Positions 26,883 to 39,987 of a DNA stretch of 64,000 nucleotides are shown here, piece by piece (position 1 is the stretch's first letter; every line of letters begins with the position of its first letter). This stretch comes from Channallabes apus. Lineage: Eukaryota > Chordata > Actinopteri > Siluriformes > Clariidae. The DNA is taken from NCBI GenBank assembly GCA_030522415.1, contig CM060121.1, positions 9,625,976 to 9,689,975 on the forward strand, written 5' to 3'. The notes under the pieces were generated by a model. It was not told where the DNA came from. It made no database searches and saw nothing but the letters and a program-made list of their open reading frames with translations. A program made the position numbers and the translations under genes.

Positions 26883-27604
26883 TGATTATGGCTCAGTACA
26901 TTCCTCTAGTACACTAATACGTAAAGCCAGTGCTGTTTCAGCATTTTCCCCCCCAATAGGAGCAGATTTACATTATACAACAAATTTTACATCTCTTAAA
27001 AACCTCAAAACAGCAATAGATAAATCATATTTCTGCTGCGACATATTTCAGAGTTGTAGAGGTACACTTAATATTATACAGCAAGACTATGATTTGATGT
27101 ACAGGGATTATTTTGAAACTACACACACCTGTGCAGGCTGACACAGTAGAAAATCAGATGGCAGTAAGAGGCAGGCGATAGTTATTGCCTCTCAGTCATT
27201 ATGAGAATGGCATTGTCTTTTAAGTGTTTAATATTAATAAATTTAATTGGGAAAAAAAGGCAGAGGGTGGTTCTGGTACAAATATTGGTGAAGGTGCTAT
27301 GTGGTTAGAAAAGTGCTATTTGTCTTATGCTTTCTTGTTTCTGCTGATTTCAGCCAATAACAACTAACCATCCTGGACTGATTTTAGTAAAGATTAACAT
27401 CATGTAGCACTGTTAGATAACTAAAGCAACTGTCCCAAGCGGAGTGTGTATATGCACTATTAAATCTTATATTATATTCTAGATGTATCACTTGTTTTTA
27501 TATCTCATCAGTTTCATATCTCCTGATTAAGAAAATGTTGCTGCGCCTCACTACCCCACCACAAAATGGCACAAAATGCCAAACTTTACTTCTGCAGGAT
27601 AGGT

Positions 27605-27721
27605 CTAGTGCTTGATTTCCAGGATGGAAGGATTGTGGTCCAGTATAGCCAGGATGATCTTGTCCATGTATTGTCGGAGGCGGAAGTTGATTTCCTCTTG
27701 TTCCTTCAGAGCCTCGACCAA
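27605..27721 (-). CDS. rab11fip4: rab11fip4 terminal exon L (Rab11-binding domain and stop)
   Basis: 117 coding bases after acceptor cctgcag, ending in TAG at 27605-27607. It encodes LVEALKEQEEINFRLRQYMD, KIILAILDHN and PSILEIKH. This is the C-terminal Rab-binding domain that forms a parallel dimer and grips Rab11. A Tc1 element ends only 169 bases upstream of the acceptor. Downstream (lower coordinates) is the 3' UTR. Confidence 0.97.
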   Translation of the reverse strand: MVEALKEQEEINFRLRQYMDKIILAILDHNPSILEIKH

Positions 27722-30700
27722 CTGCAGGGCGAAAAATGTTTAAGTACAGATACGTATCAACACTTTATTTGTGTCATGCAGTTTTGTAATAAATGAATTT
27801 TTGAGCTCTCAGGTAAAACAAAGATAATAATCAGATTTTACTGCATTACATTTTTTTTTTACTATAACTCATGACAATTATTCAGGTCTACAGTCGTGGC
27901 CAAAAGTTTTGAGAATTACATAAATATTGGAAATTGGAAAAGTTGCTGCTTAAGTTTTTATAACAGCAATTTGCATATACTCCAGAATGTTAATGAAGAG
28001 TGATCAGATGAATTGCATAGTCCTTCTTTGCCATGAAAAGTAACTTAATCTCAAAACAACCTTTCCACTGCATTTCATTAAAAGACCTGCTGAGATCATT
28101 TCAGTAATTGTCTTGTTAACTCAGGTGAGAATGTTGACGAACACAAGGCTGGAGATGATTATGTCAGGCTGATTGGCTTAGAATGGCAGACTTGACATGT
28201 TAAAAGGAGGGTGATGCTTGAAATCATTGTTCTTCCATTGTTAACCATGGTGACCTGCAAAGAAACGCGTGCAACCTTCATTGCGTTGCATAAAAATGGC
28301 TTCACAGGCAAGGATATTGTGGCTACTAAGATTGTACCTAAATCAACAATTTATAGGATCATCAAGAACTTCAAGGAAAAAGGTTCAATTCTTGTTAAGA
28401 AGGCTTCAAGGCGTCCAAGAAAGTCCAGCAAGCGGCAGGATCATCTCCTAAAGAGGATTCAGCTGCGGGATCGGACTGCCACCAGTACAGAGCTTGCTCA
28501 GGAAAGGCAGCAGGCAGGTGTGAGCGTGGCGAAGACTTTTGGAAGATGGCCGGGTGTCAAGAAGGGCATCAAAGAAGCCACTTCTCTCCAAAAAAACATC
28601 AGGGACAGATTGATCTTCTGCAGAAAGTATGGTGAATGGACTGCTGAGGACTGGGGCAAAGTCATATTCTCAGATGAAGCTGCTTTCCGATTGTTTGGGG
28701 CATCTGGAAAAAGGCTTGACCGGAGAAGAAAAGGTGAGCACTACCATCAGTCCTGTGTCATGCCAGCAGTAAAGCATCCTGAGACCATTCATGTGTGAGG
28801 TGGCTTCTCATCCAAGGAAGTGGGCTCACTCACAATTTTGCCCAAAAACACAGCCATGAATAAAGATTGGTACCAAAACCCCATCCAACAGTAACTTCTT
28901 CCAACAATGCATTTTCCAGCACGATGGAGCACCGTGCCATAAGGCAAAAGTGAGAACTAAGTGGCTTGGGGACCAAAACGTTGAATATTTTGGTCCATGG
29001 CCTGGAAACTCCCCAGATCTTAATCCAATTGTGAACTTGTGGTCAATCCTCAAGCGGCGGGTGGACAAACGAAAACCCACTCATTCTGGCAAACTCCTAG
29101 AAGTGATTATGAAAGAATGGGTTGCTATCAGTCAGGATTTGGCCCAGAAGTTGTTTGAGAGCCCAGTCGAATTGCAGAGTTGCTGAAAAAGAAGGGCCAA
29201 CACTGCAAATACGGACTCTTTGCATAAATGTCATGCAATTGTCGATAGAAGCCTTTGAAACGTATGAAGTGCTTGTAATTTTATTTCAGTACATGACAAA
29301 CAACTGAAACAAAGATCTACATAAAAGCAGTTTAGCAGGAAACTTTGTGTAAACTAATATTTGTGTCATTCTCAAAACTTTTGGCCACGACGTTTACAAA
29401 AATACCACTTGAGCATGTCCCCAAAGAATTTCATTGCACTAAAAAAGGCTCACAAGCCAGATTAATGAACATTAATTCCATGCTGTTCTGAATGGAGATC
29501 AATACAGAGAGCCACTAGCAGCCAACATTGGTACTATCACACAGAAGATGTGGTAGTAACATGTTATGTTATCACCATAATGCTGGTCATAATGTACGGA
29601 AGAGCATAAACAGAAGCATTTGGATATCTGCAAACAAAATTTGTACTAAAACTGTATGGAAGGTAAATGTTTCTTAAACACAATCATTACTGGTGAAGAG
29701 ACATGGATTCATCACTACGAGTTTGACAGTATATGGTATGGAACGGTTCAAAAGTCAACCATCGGCTGGAAAATTTATCCTGTTTACTGGGATTCTCAAG
29801 GGCCAGTATTGAAACATTATCAGGAAAAAGGTTCAACAATCAACAATTACACTGAGATGCTTATTGAAGAGCGTAAGTCTAAACTTTGTATTAAACACAC
29901 TGAGCTGCTATCCAGTGGCGTCGTGATCTTGCATAACAACTAGTCATGGGTCGTTCTTGAATGATTCGTTAATTTTGAATAAATCGTAAGTGTGACTTGG
30001 GAAGAACGAGTCGTCTCTGGGAATGATTCGTTCAGTTACTCATGGCGAATATCATAGGTCCTGTACAGAAATTAGTTCATTTGTTTTGAGTCTCCGGGTT
30101 TCCCAAATCGCTCGTTCATCACGTGAGAGCTCTATAAGCTTAACCTGAGATGAACGAGTTACTCAAAACCGAGAATCACCAGATGAATTCATCTTTTCTT
30201 CTTCTTTAACATAACTGTATGTTTTTGTGTTTTTGTTGTGTGATCAACGTTTGCTTAAGTAGTAGATGTTAGGGAAGTAATACTTAACATTTTAATTACA
30301 TTTTGCTAAAATAAATAAAATGAATGAAATAACTTGAAAAAAGATTTATTCATTTTGCTGAATGAAAGTGATTTTCCCATCACTAATGACAATGCATGTC
30401 CGCACACCTCTGCCCAATACTGTCGACACAGCAAAATCTTCGAAGATGGCGCCGGTGAGGTCGGCTGCCGTCACGACTGCTCCGACCACCTTTTCTTTGT
30501 TTTTGTTCTTTAAGTTAGTTTTCAGTGTTTTAAAATCGGCAAAATCATCACCATTGAGTACATTAGGTATGATAGAGACACTCTTGTTTCTATTGGTATA
30601 CAATGTACTCACAATTCGACGTTTTTAACTCCGGATCCGAGCTGGCCGAGTGAGATCCTGAGGGAGAACAATGGACGCGACGCGAAGCGGAGGCCTCGAG

Positions 30701-33700
30701 GGAGACGAGCTGGCGTGAGGAACCGGCTGAGAACCCGTGCGCACCGCACACCTCTGCCTAGCATCCTGCTCGCCAACGTCCAGTCACTGGAGAACAAACT
30801 CGATGACCTCAGGGCCAGGATAAAGTTCCAGAGAGACATTCGGGACTGCAATCTCCTCTGCTTCACCGAGACATGGCTGAACCCAGCGGTGCCAGACCAC
30901 GCCATACAACCAGTCGAGTTTTTCTCGGTTCACCGCATGGACAGGACGCGGGACTCGGGGAAGTCAAGGGGAGGCGGCGTGTGCTTAATGGTGAACAACA
31001 GCTGGTGCAACAGCGCGAGCGTTGTTCCTCTTACACGCTCCTGCACACCAAACCTGGAACTACTGTCCATCATGTGTCGTCCATTTTATCTTCCACGGGA
31101 GTTCACATCGGTCATAATCAGTGCCGTTTACATCCCACCACAAGCAGACACTGACACTGCCTTATGCGAGCTGCATGAGGCGCTCACACAGCACCAGACA
31201 CAACACCGGGACGCTGCGCTCATTGTGGCGGGGGATTTTAATAGTGCCAACCTCAAACGCGCAGCGCCGAACTTTTATCAGCACATCACCTGCCCCACCA
31301 GGGGCGAAAGGACACTGGACCATTGTTATACCACGGTCAAAGACGGTTACAAGGCGCAATCTCGTCCAGCGTTTGGTAAATCCGACCACGCCGCCATCTT
31401 CCTCATGCCAAAATATAAACAAAGGCTGAAACAGGAAGTTCCGGTTCAGAGGGAGGTCGCGCGCTGGACGGACCAATCGGTGGCCGCGTTACAGGACGCA
31501 CTCGATGACGCAGACTGGGACATGTTCAGAAACAGCTTCGATGATGACGTCAGCGTGTTTATGGAAGCGGTTGTGGGATTTATTGGGAACCTACAACACA
31601 GGACTTGCGTCGGGGGACATGGAACCGTACAAGGCTGCGTCATACAACGTGCGGAAGGCGGTGAAAGAGGCGAAGCAGCGCTACGGGAGAAAACTAGAGT
31701 CACAGCTTCAACAGAGTGACTCTAGGAGCCTGTGGCAGGGACTAAGAACAATAACGGATTATAAAGCACCAACATCCGGTATGACGAACGCGGACGCGAC
31801 TCTGGCAGACGAGCTCAACACCTTCTATGCTCGCTTCGAGGCTGCAGCTAAAGACGCTAGCGATGCTAATGCTAACGGCGCTAATGCTAACGGCGCTAAT
31901 GCTAACGGCGCTAATGCTAGCGGCGCTAACGGCTGCAGACAGGAAGACACTGCCAGCACCGGGAACGCGCTCATCATCTCCGAGCACGATGTGAGGAGAG
32001 CCTTCAAGAGAGTGAACACCAGGAAAGCAGCAGGACCAGACGGCATCTCAGGTCGTATCCTCAGAGCCTGCGCAGACCAGCTAGCACCTGTGTTCACTGA
32101 GATATTCAACATCTCTCTATCTCAGTCGGTGATCCCCACATGCTTCAAAGAGTCCATCATTGTTCCTGTCCCGAAGAAACCACATCCTGCTTCCCTCAAT
32201 GACTATCGCCCTGTAGCCCTCACCTCAGTAGTGATGAAGTGCTTTGAACGCCTTATCAGAGACTTCATCATTTCTTCACTACCCGACACACTGGACCCAC
32301 TACAGTTTGCATACCGTCAGAACCGCTCCACAGACGATGCAATCTCTCATCTCCTCCACACATCACTCACTCACCTGGACACTAGGAAAGGGAATTATGT
32401 TAAAATGCTCTTCATCGACTACAGCTCTGCTTTTAATACCATAATTCCCTCCACACTCACCACCAAGCTGGAGCACCTGGGACTCAGCTCATCTATATGT
32501 CAGTGGATCTCCAATTTTCTGACTGGCAGACCACAGGCAGTAAGGATGGGCGGGCATGTCTCAGCTACACTCACTCTCAGCACTGGAGCCCCCCAGGGTT
32601 GTGTTCTGAGCCCCCGCTGTACTCTTTGTACACCCACGACTGTGTGGCCACTACCAACTCCACCTCCATCATCAAGTTTGCTGACGACACCGTCGTGGTC
32701 GGACTGATCACCAACAATGATGAGTCGGACTACCTAGAGGAGATTGGAAATCTGGAGAACTGGTGCCAGAGGAACAATCTCCTCCTGAACGTCAGTAAGA
32801 CAAAGGAGCTGATAGTGGACTTTAGTACAAAGCAGGAGAGGAACTACCAGACCCCTGTCATCAACAGGAGCCCAGTGGAGAGAGTGAACAGCTTCAGATA
32901 CCTCGGTGTTCACATCACGCAGGACCTGTCATGGTCCTGTCACATCAACACCGTGGTGAAAAAAGCCCGGCAGCGTCTCTACCACCTCAGACGCTTGAGA
33001 GACTTTAGACTGCCCTCCAAGGTGCTCAGGAACTTCTACTCCTGCACCAAAGAGAGCATCCTGACGGGAAACATCACGACCTGGTTCGGGAACAGCACCA
33101 TGCAGGACAGACGAGCTCTACAGAGGGTGGTGCGATCAGCCGAGCGCATCATCCGCACTGAGCTCCCTGACCTGCACTCGATCTACAGCAAGCGGTGCTG
33201 GACTAAGGCCAGGAAGATCATGAAAGACCTCAGTCACCTCAGTAATGGACTGTTCTCTTTGTTGCGGTCTGGGAAGCGATTCCGCTCCCTAAAGGCCAAC
33301 ACAGAGAGGCTGAGGAGGAGCTTCTTCCCGCAGGCGATAAGGTCTCTCAATCACACCTCCACACAGGACTAATAACATCTTTTAAGCTCACAACACTGAC
33401 TGGTTAATCATGGACACATTCATACACACTTGCACTAAATATTTATACATCTGGACAATTGCACATGTCACCTTTCATGCATATTTGCACAACCACTGAC
33501 ACTTTAATTCTATATACATATATACTCTATCTACCCTATATTTCTATATTTTGCAATATTTAAGGCTGAATCCCATTTCTATTTTCTACCCCTTCCCCTA
33601 CCCCTTGCCCCTTCCCCTTGTCCCTTGAAACGAAGTGGAAAGGGGAAGGGTTTAAATTTTTCCCCTAAGAAATGGGACACCACTACAACACTGTTATACG

Positions 33701-36700
33701 TCATCATACGTTGTCACTAGTTCCTAATGTTACGTTAAAGGACATGCGCCGATGTTTATCACACATTGCAATAAGAGAGAGATTACTCACTCCCAAAGTT
33801 TTTTTGCGCCGTATTTCATCCCTATACATAATAGAAATTATAAAAATATATAAAAATAAAATATATATTTGTAATATCGTGCAATCGGTGCTATCCGCTA
33901 GCAAACTTTAGCGATTTTTTTGCAAACATTTCTTTACAGAACATCACCATAAACACAAACACAAGACTAGAGGTAATATACATATAATGAAAACTTGTCA
34001 TAAAAATCTTTATTTATGGCAAAAATTTACATTTATGGGTCTGTTTGCTCGAGTGAGCAGCCATGTTGAAAATTTCGCTTAGCCCTTCGTTTGAAGTGAG
34101 GTCCTGAAAAATCTTCGTTTGGAGGGCTATCTGGCCCTTCCCCTTCACCCTCCCCCTCCAACCAAAAGAGAAATGAGACACCCCTACCCCTTCACGTGAA
34201 CGCGCCAAACGGAGGGGTAGGGCTATGTGAAGGGGTAAGGGGTAGAAATGGGATTCAGCCTTATTATGCCCTTATTGTACAGTTAATTTTACTAGTTAAA
34301 ATTATTTCTTTAGTATTTCCTTTTTATTGATTATTTATTTTACGTACAAGCTTTTATTTTCTTTTTAAGGTCACTGGCGGTCATATAAGCATTTCACTGC
34401 ATATTATACTGTGTATGACTGTGTATGTGACAAATAAAATTTGAATTTGAATTTGTTTTGAGGTATTAAAGCATACTCCCTATAGTCCTGATCTTGGTAC
34501 AGTACATCGAACTTTCGCCTGTTTGGTCCCCTGAAGGTAGCCCTACAAAAGTGAAGATGTACAGTGGCTTGCAAAAGTATTCGGCCCCCTTAAACTTTTC
34601 CACATTTTGTCACATTACAGCCACAAACATGAATAAATTTTATTGGAATTGCACATGAAAGACCAATACAAAGTGGTGTACACGTGAGAAGTAGAACGAA
34701 AATCATACATGATTCCAAACATTTTTTACAAATAAATAACTGCAAAGTGGGCTGTGCGTAATTATTCAGCCCCCTTTGGTCTGAGTGCAGTCAGTTGCCC
34801 ATAGACATTGCCTGATGAGTGCTAATGACTAAATAGAGTGCACCTGTGTGTAATCTAATGTCAGTACAAATACAGATGCTCTGTGACGGCCTCAGAGGTT
34901 GTCTAAGAGAATATTGGGAACAACAACACCATAAAGTCCAAAGAACACACCAGACAGGTCAGGGATAATGTTATTGAGAAATTTAAAGCTGGCTTAGGCT
35001 ACAAAAAATTTCCAAAGCCTTGAACATCCCACGGAGCACTGTTCAAACGATCATTCAGAACTGTAAGGAGTATGGCACAACTGTAAACCTACCAAGACAA
35101 GGCCGTCCACCTAAACTCACAGGCCGAACAAGGAGAGCGCTGATCAGAAATGCAGCCAAGAGGCCCATGGTGACTCTGGACGAGCTGCAGAGGTCTACAG
35201 CTCAGGTGGGGGAATCTGTCCATAGGACAACTATTAGTCGTGTACTGCACAAAGTTGGCCTTTATGGAAGAGTGGCAAGAAGAAAGCCATTGTTAACAGA
35301 AAACCATAAGAAGTCCCGTTTGCACAGCAAACATGTGGAAGAAGGTGCTCTGGTCAGATGAGACCAAAATGGAACTTTTTGGCCAAAATGCAAAACGCTA
35401 TGTGTGGAGGAAAACTAACACTGCACATCACTCTGAACACACCATCCCCACTGTCGAATACGGTGGTGGCAGCATCATGCTCTGGGGGTGCTTCTCTTCA
35501 GCAGGGACAGGGAAGCTGGCAACAATGGAATGGTTTAAAACAAAACATATCCATGTGTTAGAATGGCCCAGTCAAAGTCCAGATCTAAATCCAATCGAGA
35601 ATCTGTGGCAAGATCTGAAAACTGCTGTTCACAAACGCTGTCCATCTAATCTGACTGAGCTGGAGCTGTTGCAGAAGAATGGGCAAGGATTTCAGTCTCT
35701 AGATGTGCAAAGCTGGTAGAGAGACATACCCTAAAAGACTGGCAGCTGTAATTGCAGCAAAAGGTGGTTCTACAAAGTATTGACTCAGGGGGCTGAATAA
35801 TTACGCACACCCCACTTTTCAGTTATTTATTTGTAAAAAATGTTTGGAGTCAAGTATGATTTTCGTTCCACTTCTCACGTGTACACCACTTTGTATTGGT
35901 CTTTCACGTGGAATTCCAATAAAATTGGTTCATGTTTGTGGCTGTAATGTGACAAAATGTGGCAACGTTCAAGTTCAAGAATACTTTTGCAAGCCACTGT
36001 ACTTCTAATTAAGAACTGAAGACGGCATTGCATTTGTTGCTTGCCGCTTAGCCTAATGCATTTTTTACCAAGGGAATAGTAAAGCTTGTTGACAGATGGA
36101 CAAAGTGTATTGAAAAGCAAGGAGATTATGTCGAAAAATTATGTATTTGTATATTTTAATTGAAACAAATTCCACAACCAGTGTGTGTATCATTTCACAC
36201 AAGAAATAGTTTAATTGGATCTCTATTAGACACAGTGAAGTGAGATGTTTCAGCCACTAGTGGGCAATGTTCCTCCTGCCTTTGCTCTCACTGGGTCTTG
36301 TTGAAAAAGTTGAATGGTGATTGATGAATGAATTCATTTGAATGATTTAGGAGCCATGGTACTAATTTCGTCCTAAACACTACAATCAGTTGTCCCAAAG
36401 AATTCTCATAAATTCTCATAATGGTCTAACAATTTTATTATAAATGTTCAAACCTACATTGGAGTCTAAAAGTCTGAGATCAGTAGTGAACATTTAATAC
36501 AAATATTTAATTACAGATTTGCCCGTAGTGTGTGATTGGGTGTGTGAGTGTGTGTATGTGTGTGTGCCCTGCGATGGATTGGCACCCTGTCCAGGGTGTA
36601 CCCCGCCTAGTGCCCGAAGTCTCCTGGGATAGGCTCCAGGTCCCCCGCGACCCTGAACACAGGATTAAGCGGTATAGAAAATTTAATTACAGATATATGT

Positions 36701-39700
36701 CGACTATAATGTGAGTGAACTGTTTATTTCCAGTTTTGTATGGTTTCAAACTTTTGGACCACACAGTATGTGTCAGTGATCTGATCTGGATGGTTCCCTT
36801 ATTCACCAAAAGCCCCATTTATACCCCAAATTCACCTTTGCTTCAGTGAATAATCTCAGTACTGTAGATGCTGCTTTTATCATCAAGTCTTTTTGAACTG
36901 AGTTAAGTGTTCCTACTAGAAGGCCGTCCATTTTAAGAAGAAGTTGTACAGTACATCAGCCATTTTAAGACCCGCTAGAACACATCAACAGGACTTCTTG
37001 ATCATGGCTATTTTAAGAGATGCACCCAGCACGCAGCAGAGCCCTGGATACCTGATAGGGATTTAATCTTGATCTTCTGCCAGCAGGAGCAAAGTTTTGA
37101 TCGCAGATGGATCCAGTTATGTGGATTGCAGTGATTGCTCAAATGCTACCAGTATAGCAGCACTTAAACATCTCAGATGTTCTCACAACAGAGGATGAGC
37201 AAAAAGAATGTCTATGACTTTTGTTTCAAAACAACAATGCTACCTATGACCATGAGAACCAGATATCCTCATACAAGCCTCTTTATCTTTGTTTCTGATG
37301 CGTTATCTGTCTCATTAACTGTATGAATGGTTTGTCTCACCTCGTCTCTCGATGCGTTGTCGATCTCCGTGGCCAGACTTTGAGCTTTAGTGTGGCAAGC
37401 GAACAGGTTTTTAGCCTCGTACAGACTGATACTGAGAATCTGTCCGTTCAGATCATCGTTCTGGTCCCGCAGTTTATGGTTTTCCTGTTTGGAGAGAAAA
37501 AATATTAGGTGATATAAAGGGCAGAATATCATCCTATGTGATAGGCAACATAAGGTTTTTCTCCACATTGCAATGATAATGCAACCTGACATAGTAAAGA
37601 GTTTTTATACCTGCCGCAGGCGTTTCACTTCGTGCTCAAGCTCGATCTCACGTGCTCTAGAGCTGAATTCAGACAAGGAGTTTCGTCCACGCCCAGGTTT
37701 CTCCGTTTCTAGCTTAAACATCTGCAAATGCTCCAACTCCCGACGCAGGTCCTCTATCAACTACATACACATGAGAGAAAAGTGACCCATGCACAAAAAA
37801 ACAGAGGATATATTCAGATCCATGCTGTTATATAGAATAAATCTTCACCTTTTGATTGGAAAGTTAAACTCCTGTACGCTGTGGTATGACTATTGTAATC
37901 AACGCCATTAAAAGACCGTGATGTCACAACTCATGCCACATATAGGAATATGAAGTATGGATCAGTGTAAATAAATCTCCAGTCTACTAAACTGTGGCAC
38001 TGCCATTCTAAACACAGGCTTTTCATTTTTCAATAAAATGATGACATCACAAAATCTGATAAGGATGTCTCATGCACTTACGTTAGTATCTCTTGTCAAA
38101 AATGGACTGCTGGACAGCAGAGATTGGAGACTGAGCATAACAATGTGATAACTGAGGGATTAAAGAGCAGAGTCTCACTTCCTGCATGGCTTCGCGTTCT
38201 TTCTGGAATTCGTGTCTGTTCTGCCACAGTTTGTCCATCATCTTCCTATACAGATCCATCTCATCCTTTAGACGCAGACTTGTGTCTTCTAGCTTGTCAG
38301 TCATGCGCTGCTTCTCCTGCAACATGATGAAGGAGAAGAAAAAGAAGAAGAACAAGAAGGATGAAGAGATCATGTTCATTATTCTAAAATTCTGAAAATG
38401 TTCTGGAGATGCTGGTCATGAACATAATAAACTGTTTCATGATCCTAACTACAGTGCTGGTAATGAAGAAGTTGCATTTACATTGACAGGGATAATGAGA
38501 GTGATGATGACACTCACCTGGTCCAGTTTCTCAGTTTGAGACTTTAATCGGCAAACGTTCACCTTCATCTCAGAGTTCTCTTCCTCTAGCTGCTGTATTC
38601 TGGGAATTCATTTTCATGAAAAAATGGCATAAAGTATTTGCATTTGGGAGGAATGCATTAAGATAATATAATAAAATATAACACTGCGACCCTGTATACA
38701 GGATAAAGCCTTATAGACAATGAGTGAGTAAAATAAAACAGATTAATCTAAACAGACACTTAATCTGCTCTCTGCCATCTTAATGCAATTTATATTATAA
38801 CATTAGTTTACAATGGTATGCATGTAGGAATTACACTCCTTCCAAGGAAAATTATTGTTCACGTCAAACCAGGACTTTATAATGCAAAATATTACTTTTT
38901 TTTTCTTCTGCCATTTTTTTCTCTTCCTTTGTCCCCTTAAAGATTCTGTAGTAGGTTTTCTCAGTTGAATATGAAAAAAAAAATACTGCTGATTATCAAC
39001 GCGGGAATGAATGGCGCATTGTCCAAGTGCAAGTTTATCTTGGAGATAAACTATTTGCTTTGGGTGAAGGCGCCATCTAGCGATTATTGTGTGTCAGCAA
39101 CAGCTTCCCATTCAAAACAATAGGCGGTCAAACGACAGCTGAACCGCGTTATAAGTAGGTTAATGAAGGGGGGGGGAGAAAGACTTTACAGATGAACAGT
39201 TGTTCCTGTGAACATTCAGTGAGTGGAACGCCTCGTCCTTGAAAATCGATGGATAAGTTCTGTTGGGAACTGTACACACAATAATTCACCACCATCTATT
39301 GCACATTAAAGGAACTAAGCTGGGAGTTATTGCAAAAGCCCCCGTCCAGTCATGACTTCGCTCCAAGCCATTTCCACATGCTTGAGCCACATGGGGAGTT
39401 TCAAAAGTGAAGCTGGCGTTCCGATCATCGCTCTGGTATACTGAGAAATATTTCTACCGTGATGGCATCCAAGCACTAGTGAAACGCTGGGATAAGTTCA
39501 TCAGTGTAGCAGTTGATTATATGGACAAATAAAGAGAGTTTTTACTCTTATAATGGTGTGCTTTTATTTTGCAAAAGTCCTGGTTTGACTTGAACGCCCC
39601 TTGTAGTTTTACGCTAATGCAAAATATACTCGTATATACTGTAAAGGAACAAAGAAACCAGTCTAAAGACGGCAAATTATTGAAATCGGGTCTTGTTTCA

Positions 39701-39923
39701 GTATCAGCATACAAAGACTAGGCCCAGGACTATACGATCCTGGTGTGTGTGTATGTGTGTGTGTGTGTGTGTGTGTATACCTGTTAGAGAGGAGCTCTAT
39801 TTGATTGCTCTTGTCTTTCTCCATCTTGCTGTAAACTTCTCGGTGTCTCTTCAGCTCCTCCTCCAAACTTTGCTCTGCTCGAGTCTCCTGGTCCTTAATC
39901 TGCTCCTCCAGTTCATGTACTCT

Positions 39924-39987
<64 letters not shown>

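Larger units (their letters stand above)
23080..27604 (-). other. Probable rab11fip4 3' UTR and downstream DNA (end unresolved)
   Basis: Sequence immediately 3' of the stop. On the minus strand, candidate AATAAA signals occur at about 26164-26169, 24182-24187, 23336 and 23101-23106. The last is followed by a GT-rich stretch and is a reasonable distal poly(A) site. The block is mostly single-copy apart from a V-SINE (26478-26844) and short repeats. I see no other gene in it. Which signal is used cannot be decided from sequence. Confidence 0.3.
30437..34455 (+). mobile_element. L2-like non-LTR retrotransposon (LINE), inactive
   Basis: Starts near GAAGATGGCGCC and ends in a tail TGTATGTGACAAATAAAATT followed by TTTGAATT-type repeats, typical of fish L2-like LINEs. 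It contains endonuclease and reverse transcriptase regions (separate entries). Its 3' UTR is interrupted by a 697 bp MITE (33564-34260). Its tail wording recurs at 48115-48160. The clade (L2 rather than CR1 or Rex1) is my inference from the tail and protein wording. Confidence 0.85.
27722..37340 (-). other. Last intron of rab11fip4, almost entirely transposon
   Basis: About 9.6 kb between exons L and K. From low to high coordinate: Tc1 (27891-29393), mariner fragments (29430-29940, 30386-30436, 34456-34561, 36000-36150), hAT-like MITE (29941-30385), L2-like LINE (30437-34455) with a MITE inside, Tc1 (34562-35999) and a 5'-truncated V-SINE (36519-36680). Only the two ends and about 36150-36500 and 36700-37340 look single-copy. 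Confidence 0.85.

Noticed and set aside
1..27600. miR-193 and miR-365, which lie 3' of human RAB11FIP4
   Set aside because: I looked by eye for the mature sequences on both strands (core words GGCCTACAAAG and TGCCCCTAAAAAT and their inverses) and found none in this window.
27566..27796. Plus-strand 76-codon ORF
   Set aside because: Antisense to the terminal rab11fip4 exon.
30609..32112. Minus-strand ORFs opposite the LINE
   Set aside because: Opposite a clear endonuclease/reverse transcriptase reading, they have no motif of their own.
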